Below are positions 58,939 through 64,000 of a stretch of DNA of 64,000 bases, piece after piece. Source of the DNA: an uncultured Paracoccaceae bacterium (GTDB lineage: Bacteria > Pseudomonadota > Alphaproteobacteria > Rhodobacterales > Rhodobacteraceae); NCBI GenBank assembly GCA_937927675.1, contig CALBSG010000159.1, positions 1-64,000 of the forward strand, given 5' to 3'. Numbering within the stretch: position 1 is the first letter of the stretch; every line of letters begins with the position of its first letter. The notes under the pieces are model-generated. The model saw only the letters and a program-made list of their open reading frames with translations. It made no database searches and was not told where the DNA came from. The position numbers were made by a program, and so were the translations under genes.

Positions 58939-61900
58939 TGCGGTGTTTGGCTTTCCTTTTGGGCGCGGTGTTGGGAACAACCCTGCTGGCGGGTGCGGTG
59001 CAGGCCGAAGGTGCTGTGGGTGAAACCGTGCTCGCGCGCGTTTCGCCCTTGCCGGTGGTTGCTGCGGATGGCCAGCTGTCGGGCAGTGCCGAGGTCGGGT
59101 TTGGCGAACCGCTTGCTGTCATCGACCGTCAGGGCGATTTGCTGACGGTCAAAGATGGCACAGGGCAGCAATGGCAAGTGCGCAGCGCCGACGTTCTGGT
59201 TGCCCCGAATGAGGGCCTGTCGCTCTGGCCCACGACCGACTCCTCTGGAACCGGGGGGCCAAGGCTTGACCTGCCGCTGTGGGACAGCGCGCTTCGCAGC
59301 CGGTTGTTTCTGGGTGGCAAGACCGGGCAGGCCAATGCAACGGCGATCCTGACACTGCCGGGGCAAAGTACGCTGCCCGCTGCCGGCTTGCCGGTCTTGG
59401 CGGTGGACCGGGCGGCAAGCTCGGTTGGAGTACCGGTGACCTTGGTTCAGGCGTTGATGCCGCTACGGCTTCAGGCGCTTGACCCGACCGCTTCCGCAGC
59501 GGCGCGGCCAGTCGTGCTGCATGTTCTGGTGGATGGCAGTGACTACGCGCGCGACTTCATGATGGATGGGTTGCGCCAGCTTTCACGCGGATTGGCCGCT
59601 GAGGAGACCGGCCTTGGGGCGGGCCTGCAGGTGACGCGGGCGGTGGTGTTCGGCAATGGCACGGTGCGCGACGAGGGCCTTGTTGCGCCCAGCGGCTTGC
59701 GCGCGGAATGGCCGGCCGGGACCGCTGCCGAGCAGGCGGATGGGCTTGCGGAGGCGCTAGCACAAGCGGTGGAGCAGATGTCGGACGCGATTGACCCGTC
59801 CGAGAACGCGACACATGTGCTGCTTTTGCTGCTTGGCCCTGGCCTGTCCGATGAAGCGCCGACGCAGGCTGCGTTGGCAAGGGCGGGTGAGCGGCTAGAG
59901 ACGTTGCGGGCGGCGGGTGTCGATTTGCGTGCCGTGATGTTGCAGCAGGCGACGCCAGAGCCGAACCCGCTCAATCAGACCGTTCTGGCTGGTTTGGCCG
60001 GTGCGGCGGGGCAGGGGCTTTTGGGCTTTGGCGAAGATCCGCTGCCGGCGTTGGCGGCGCAACTTGCGGCGGTCAGCCCAGAAAGCGCTGCTCTTGCGGC
60101 GGAGGGGCTGTGTCGGTCTGCGGCAGAGCGCGGCTTGCCCTGTCTGTTGCCGACTGCCGGGGCCGTGCCGACGGGGGCTGCGCAGGCCCTTGCCATGGAT
60201 ACTGCGGCAGATTGGGTTGCCGTTCCGCTTTGGTTTGTTGCGGATTCCGCGCCCTTCGATCTGGTTCCCGACGGCAGCGATGCGGCCAAGGCCCATCCGA
60301 TCCAAGAAGACATCCGTGCCTGTCACGCGCTGGGCGGTCAATGGGACATAACAGGGGCCGGTTGTCTGCCGCGTGATACCGATGTGGCAGAGGTTCAGGA
60401 TCGGCTTCAGGCGGTGCAAGCGGATCTGAACGCGCGGATCGAGGAGCGCGATCAGGCCACGACGGCATTGGCCGAGGCAGAGGCCCAATGGCAAGAAGAC
60501 CGCGCCGCGTTGGAGGCCGGACAAGCCGATGCTGAACAAGCGCGGGATGCAGCACTGGCCGAGGTCGCCGGGCAGCAGACCGCATTGGAACAAGCAAAGC
60601 AGGAATACGCTGATCTGGAAATCGCCCTTGGCGAAGCCCACGATCGGGGCGACGCGCTGGAGGCTGAAACCACCGATTTGACGCAGACACTCAGCGAGTT
60701 GACGGCGGCCAAGGAAGCTGTCGAGCAAGAGGCGGAAAACGACCGCACGGCAGCTGCGGCGTCCTTGGAAGAGGCGCAGGCGCAATTGGCGAGCTTGCAG
60801 GAGGAATTCGCGCAAGGTCAGGACGAAATCAGCGCGCTGACCCAGGCGCGCGATGACGTGCAGGCCCGGCTTGCTGAAGCCGAAGCCGCGACAGCCGAGG
60901 CCGAAAGCCGGGCGCAACAGGCGGCCGATCGTGTCGCGGCGCTGGAAGTGGAAGCTGCTGAGATGACGGCTGCTGCCGAGGCAGAAAAGTCTGCTGCCGC
61001 TGATAAGATCGCGGGATTGGAAGCAGATCTGGCCAATCTGCAGCAGGTTGCAGATCGGGTTGCGGTGTTGGAGGCTGAGTCTGCAAAGGCAGCTGCGGCT
61101 GCCGAGGCCGAAAAGTCTGTTGCCGCTGCCAAGATCGCAGCATTGGAGGCGGAACTGGCCAATTTGCATCAGGTTGCAGATCGTGTTGCGACCTTGCAGG
61201 CGCAAGTCACGGAAGCGGCTGGCGCTGCTGATACCTCTGCCGCTGACCAGATCACCGCTTTGCAGGCGGAACTTGCCCGCTTGCAGCAAGCTGAAGCAAC
61301 CGCCGTCACGGCGCGTGATGATCTGCAAACCCGACTTGCTGCAGCCGAAGATCAGGTGCGTCAGGCCGCCGCGACCAACGCAACCGCCGAAAGTTCGGCG
61401 GCTGAACGGATCGCCGCCTTGCAATCAGAGCTGGCCGAGCTGCGGCAGACCGAAGAGGCCCGCGCTTTGGCGGCGGCTGATGCCGCAGCAAAGGAGCGTG
61501 AGCAGATGACGCAAGACCTCGCGGCCATGCAGGCAGAACGCGACGCCCTTTCGGTCCAGCTGACGGAGGCTTCGGCTCTCTCCGAGGCTTTGGCCGCGAC
61601 CGAGGCGGAACGCGATGCGCTGGCGGCCGAGGTGCTGCGTCTTAAAGAGGTGCCGCTGGCTGCAGCGAAGACAACGACAGCCGAATCCTCTCCGGAAACG
61701 GCGGATGACGCGGTGACGACAGTGGAAACTGCCCAAGCAGATCCGGCGGAAGAGGACAGCCTGTTCGGTGCGGGTGGGGGTCTTGCCCAAGCCACGATAA
61801 CGGCGGCGCATCCGAAAAAACGCCCCGCCAAATCTGTGGCCGAACCCGCGGCTAAGATCCAGACTGCGCCCGCAGCGTTGCGTCAGGTCGCCCCCAGCAC

Positions 61901-61970
61901 ACGGGCAAAAGGGTTGAACGGTTGCACCTTCCAATGGGCTGGGCAGGAGGGCAAGCTGATCTGCCCCTGA
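58926..61970 (+). CDS. Exported coiled-coil protein with SH3-like and vWA-like N-terminal part, 1014 residues
   Basis: A signal peptide (MRCLAFLLGAVLGTTLLAGA, then VQAEG) opens the protein. Residues about 25-100 resemble a bacterial SH3-like barrel (VLARVSPLPVVAADG, LLTVKDGTGQQWQV). Residues about 195-390 resemble a vWA-type fold (VVLHVLVDGSDYARDFMMDG, THVLLLLLGPGLSD) without a clear metal-site motif. About 480-930 is a long, nearly unbroken coiled coil rich in Ala, Glu and Gln, with three 42-residue repeats, and the end is NGCTFQWAGQEGKLICP with two cysteines. The coiled coil could span a large part of the periplasm. The ATG at 58938, sharing bases with the preceding stop (TGATG), would give a cleaner signal peptide than 58926. 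Last gene of the operon, with no recognised family. Confidence 0.75.
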   Translation: MDRLMRCLAFLLGAVLGTTLLAGAVQAEGAVGETVLARVSPLPVVAADGQLSGSAEVGFGEPLAVIDRQGDLLTVKDGTGQQWQVRSADVLVAPNEGLSLWPTTDSSGTGGPRLDLPLWDSALRSRLFLGGKTGQANATAILTLPGQSTLPAAGLPVLAVDRAASSVGVPVTLVQALMPLRLQALDPTASAAARPVVLHVLVDGSDYARDFMMDGLRQLSRGLAAEETGLGAGLQVTRAVVFGNGTVRDEGLVAPSGLRAEWPAGTAAEQADGLAEALAQAVEQMSDAIDPSENATHVLLLLLGPGLSDEAPTQAALARAGERLETLRAAGVDLRAVMLQQATPEPNPLNQTVLAGLAGAAGQGLLGFGEDPLPALAAQLAAVSPESAALAAEGLCRSAAERGLPCLLPTAGAVPTGAAQALAMDTAADWVAVPLWFVADSAPFDLVPDGSDAAKAHPIQEDIRACHALGGQWDITGAGCLPRDTDVAEVQDRLQAVQADLNARIEERDQATTALAEAEAQWQEDRAALEAGQADAEQARDAALAEVAGQQTALEQAKQEYADLEIALGEAHDRGDALEAETTDLTQTLSELTAAKEAVEQEAENDRTAAAASLEEAQAQLASLQEEFAQGQDEISALTQARDDVQARLAEAEAATAEAESRAQQAADRVAALEVEAAEMTAAAEAEKSAAADKIAGLEADLANLQQVADRVAVLEAESAKAAAAAEAEKSVAAAKIAALEAELANLHQVADRVATLQAQVTEAAGAADTSAADQITALQAELARLQQAEATAVTARDDLQTRLAAAEDQVRQAAATNATAESSAAERIAALQSELAELRQTEEARALAAADAAAKEREQMTQDLAAMQAERDALSVQLTEASALSEALAATEAERDALAAEVLRLKEVPLAAAKTTTAESSPETADDAVTTVETAQADPAEEDSLFGAGGGLAQATITAAHPKKRPAKSVAEPAAKIQTAPAALRQVAPSTRAKGLNGCTFQWAGQEGKLICP
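60920..61298 (+). repeat. Three 42-residue coiled-coil repeats
   Basis: Units beginning ADRVAALEVEAAEM, ADRVAVLEAESAKA and ADRVATLQAQVTEA start about 126 bases apart near 60920, 61046 and 61172. Each ends LAxLxQ. The multiple of seven keeps the heptad register, so copy number can change coil length without breaking it. Confidence 0.75.
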
Positions 61971-61986
61971 CGGCTTTAGGGGGCAG
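61961..61986. terminator. Possible bidirectional hairpin between convergent operons
   Basis: CTGCCCC at 61961-61967 pairs with GGGGCAG at 61980-61986 around a 12-base loop. It spans the five-base gap between two convergent genes, including the end of each. There is no long T-tract on either side, so intrinsic termination would be weak. Confidence 0.35.
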
Positions 61987-62797
61987 CAAGCTCCAACCGG
62001 CAGCGCTGCCCGGCAACGATTGTATTTTCGGGGTTTGGCAGCGCGATACGGATCCCGAAAGTGCGGGAGGCGGGGTCCAAAATCCCGTCCACCGAAAGGA
62101 CTGGCGCGGTAATGACCGCCTCATCTGCGAATTCCGGGCGGATACGTACCTTTGTGCCTGCATGCACATCGTTGAACAATGTTGCAGGCAGGTAGGCGTC
62201 AACATGGATCGGATCGGTCTGCGCCAGCACCGCGACCGGGCGTTCGGCGTTGGCATACTCGCCGGGAGACAGCACCACCTCTGTGACCACCCCCGGAACG
62301 GTTGCGCGGATCAGCGTGTTCTCTACCGCGATCCGCGCCCGCTCCACCTCGGCCAGCAGCGCCAGCCTGTCAACCTGCGCCTGCTGCAATTGCGAGTTGG
62401 CCAGAGCCAGATCGTTCTGCAATTCCTCGACCTTTGCCGTGCTTTGGGCGTTCTTGCGTTCCAGCGTTTCGGCACGTTTGAGCTGCGCCTGCGCGAAGGC
62501 CAGCCGCGCGGTCTGGGCGTCGATCACCGCGGTCGAACTGGCGCGCGCCTCTAGCACCTTCAGCGCCGCCGTTTCCATCGCAGAGGCAATTCGCGCGATG
62601 ACATCGCCCTTGGCGACGTGCTGGCCCTTGCTGACCTCGACGCTGTCGATGACCCCCGGCGTGCGCGGCGACAGTTCGACCGTCTCAGCCGCGTCCATCA
62701 CACATTCGAAATCTTCGGCCAAAAGGACGGAAGGTGACAGCGCTGATGTGGCACACAGGGCCGCAAAAATTAGGGAGGTACGACGAGGAAACGGCAT
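61976..62797 (-). CDS. HlyD-type periplasmic adaptor protein
   Basis: This 273-residue membrane fusion protein has a signal peptide (MPFPRRTSLIFAALCATSAL), a lipoyl half-motif (VIDSVEVSKGQHVAKGDVIARI), a coiled hairpin (about 75-150; AQAQLKRAETLERKNAQST), the second half-motif (IRATVPGVVTEVVLSPGEYA) and a barrel domain (DPIHVDAYLPATLF). It is compact and lacks the long C-terminal part of RND adaptors. The ATG at 62797 follows AAGAG with seven-base spacing and starts the signal peptide; a TTG at 62851 overlapping the preceding stop is less likely. It is probably co-transcribed with the radical SAM gene 50 bases upstream. No pump partner is in the window; its tail-to-tail position beside the giant-protein export operon suggests, but does not show, a shared role. 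Confidence 0.85.
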   Translation of the reverse strand: MPFPRRTSLIFAALCATSALSPSVLLAEDFECVMDAAETVELSPRTPGVIDSVEVSKGQHVAKGDVIARIASAMETAALKVLEARASSTAVIDAQTARLAFAQAQLKRAETLERKNAQSTAKVEELQNDLALANSQLQQAQVDRLALLAEVERARIAVENTLIRATVPGVVTEVVLSPGEYANAERPVAVLAQTDPIHVDAYLPATLFNDVHAGTKVRIRPEFADEAVITAPVLSVDGILDPASRTFGIRIALPNPENTIVAGQRCRLELAAP

Positions 62798-62847
62798 GGC
62801 AGACTCTTGGCAAGAGGGAATGAAGGGGGGCAAAGCGAAAGGGCGGG

Positions 62848-63831
62848 TCAATCCGGGGGAAGGGGAAGCGGTTGCAAGAGCCCGGCTTCATCGCCAAAGC
62901 GCGCGACATAGGCCGTGGTCAGACCAAGGCATTCGGTTGAGGCACAGTGCGCGCGATGCGGGCAGGTGTGAAAGCCGTTGCGGTCAAAGCCGATCCAGAA
63001 ATTTTCGTCGATCACCAGATGGGGTTGGCTGTTGACCAGCACATCGGCATCTGTGCCGAGCAGACATTCGGGCACATGTTTGACTTCGACCTTACGTCCG
63101 GCAAGCCGTGCTGCGGCAATGGCTTGCCGGAGGGGGGGCAACAGCCGGGGCAGCGGTACGCAAAGCGCCTTTTGGTCAACCGGATCCATCGGAAAGAAGT
63201 TCCAGAACTCGTGCTGGACCACGCAGCGGTGGTTGCGAAACTCTGCGACCACGCCGGGCAGCGCATCGACGCTTTCGGCCGTGATTACGGTATTGGTGAT
63301 CACCGACACCTGCGGGTGATGCATTTCGATCAAATCAATCCCGGCGCGCATCCGTCGCCATGACCCCGGCACCTTGGTGATGGCGTCATGGGTTGCCTCA
63401 TCTGCGGCCGTGACCGAGATAAAGAACTGATCCGCCCCGGCTTCGACCAAGCGGTCGAGATAGGGTTTGCGATGCAGTTGCATGCCGTGGGTCTGGATGC
63501 GGATATGGGCGAAACCGGCCTCGGCGGCACGGGCGACGATGGCTGGCAAGTCGCTGCGAAGGGTGATCTCTGCCCCGGTCAGCACCAGACCGACCCATGG
63601 CCGCTGTTCGGCTTGCATCCGCAGCACCGCATCGAAATCGGCACCATCGGTTGGAGCGAGCTGCTTCATCGTGCCTTCGATCATGCAATGGGTGCAGCGC
63701 AGGTTGCAGCGGAATTCCATTGTGACGGACACCCAGCGTGCTTGCTCTTCCTGCACGGCCCGGCGTGCTGTTTGATCCGGGACGTAAGAGGCCGTGCGCG
63801 GCAGGGCCGACGCGGAAATGTCTTCGATCAT
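62848..63831 (-). CDS. Radical SAM protein with C-terminal cysteine cluster
   Basis: This 327-residue protein has the canonical radical SAM triad C42, C46, C49 in FRCNLRCTHCMIEG, then VLTGAEITLRSDL (variant of the TGGEPL motif), RIQTHGMQLHRKPYLDRLV and FISVTAADEATHDAI. The C-terminus has more cysteines in TCPHRAHCASTECLG, suggesting an auxiliary iron-sulfur site short of a full SPASM domain. By family it would carry out a radical modification or epimerisation of a peptide or a small molecule. The ATG at 63831 is preferred to a TTG at 63894, although its ribosome binding site is weak. The only PqqD-like domain in the window is on the M50 export protein, not next to this enzyme, so a split recognition/modification pair is conceivable. 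Confidence 0.85.
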   Translation of the reverse strand: MIEDISASALPRTASYVPDQTARRAVQEEQARWVSVTMEFRCNLRCTHCMIEGTMKQLAPTDGADFDAVLRMQAEQRPWVGLVLTGAEITLRSDLPAIVARAAEAGFAHIRIQTHGMQLHRKPYLDRLVEAGADQFFISVTAADEATHDAITKVPGSWRRMRAGIDLIEMHHPQVSVITNTVITAESVDALPGVVAEFRNHRCVVQHEFWNFFPMDPVDQKALCVPLPRLLPPLRQAIAAARLAGRKVEVKHVPECLLGTDADVLVNSQPHLVIDENFWIGFDRNGFHTCPHRAHCASTECLGLTTAYVARFGDEAGLLQPLPLPPD

Positions 63832-64000
63832 GGGAAAAGGCCTGTCATGCCTCAGGATTATGTCACCTCTCGGGGCGAGGCGATAGAAGCGCAAGGGTCG
63901 GCTGAACTGTCGAATGGGTGTGTCGAACGATCCTTAAGAGTATCGAATGACCTGAGGTGACTGGCCTGCCGATGGGCGCGCGCGCTTGTCGGGCTTTTCT
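63832..64000. other. Right end of the window, no gene called
   Basis: These 169 bases precede the minus-strand radical SAM gene and should contain its promoter unless an upstream gene lies outside the window. Nothing more specific can be supported. Confidence 0.4.

Noticed and set aside
58926..61970. Classing the coiled-coil protein as a TolC-like outer-membrane channel
   Set aside because: The coiled coil is one continuous stretch without the beta-barrel strands or internal two-fold repeat of TolC.

Overview
The window is high-GC, almost fully coding DNA with Shine-Dalgarno starts, many ATGA start/stop overlaps and a strong avoidance of TTA, CTA and TCA codons. With SapC-type, HlyD-type and SecA-type genes this suggests a Gram-negative alphaproteobacterium, most likely of the Rhodobacterales; that placement is inference. 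No rRNA, tRNA, insertion sequence, CRISPR array or phage gene was seen.

Layout. (1) 1-2926, minus strand: a large multidomain surface-glycan enzyme (sulfotransferase, TPR-like, family-2 glycosyltransferase, RgpF-like), cut by the window edge. (2) 3445-6056, plus strand: two tandem paralogous B12-binding-type radical SAM proteins of 435 residues each, translationally coupled. (3) 10139-6029, minus strand: a tightly packed five-gene operon (SapC-like protein, two unrecognised proteins, a 2-oxoglutarate/Fe(II) oxygenase, a class I methyltransferase) that converges on the radical SAM pair. (4) 10140-10480: a divergent regulatory region. (5) 10481-51466, plus strand: one uninterrupted 13,661-codon gene for a giant repetitive surface or secreted protein with an N-terminal LEPR-XLL-type motif, solenoid-like repeats, Ig-like, RTX-like and lectin-like modules. 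(6) 51577-61970, plus strand, same direction: a GAF-HlyD membrane-fusion protein, a PqqD-like/M50 site-2-protease/HlyD membrane protein, a short SecA paralogue, and two signal-peptide-bearing envelope proteins, one with a long coiled coil. (7) 63831-61976, minus strand: a radical SAM protein and another HlyD-type adaptor, converging on the preceding operon.

Reading of the whole. The genes in (5) and (6) look like one transcription unit encoding a giant adhesin and a dedicated machine to move it out: a private SecA-like motor, two inner-membrane/periplasmic adaptors unlike ordinary type I components, and two periplasmic partners. No ABC transporter, TolC, TpsB or autotransporter barrel is encoded in the window. 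The PqqD-like fold at the start of the M50 protein is the fold that binds leader peptides in RiPP systems, so it may recognise the basic LEPR-containing N-terminus of the giant protein. The flanking radical SAM, oxygenase, methyltransferase, glycosyl- and sulfotransferase genes may modify the giant protein or the surface on which it sits; that link rests on neighbourhood only.
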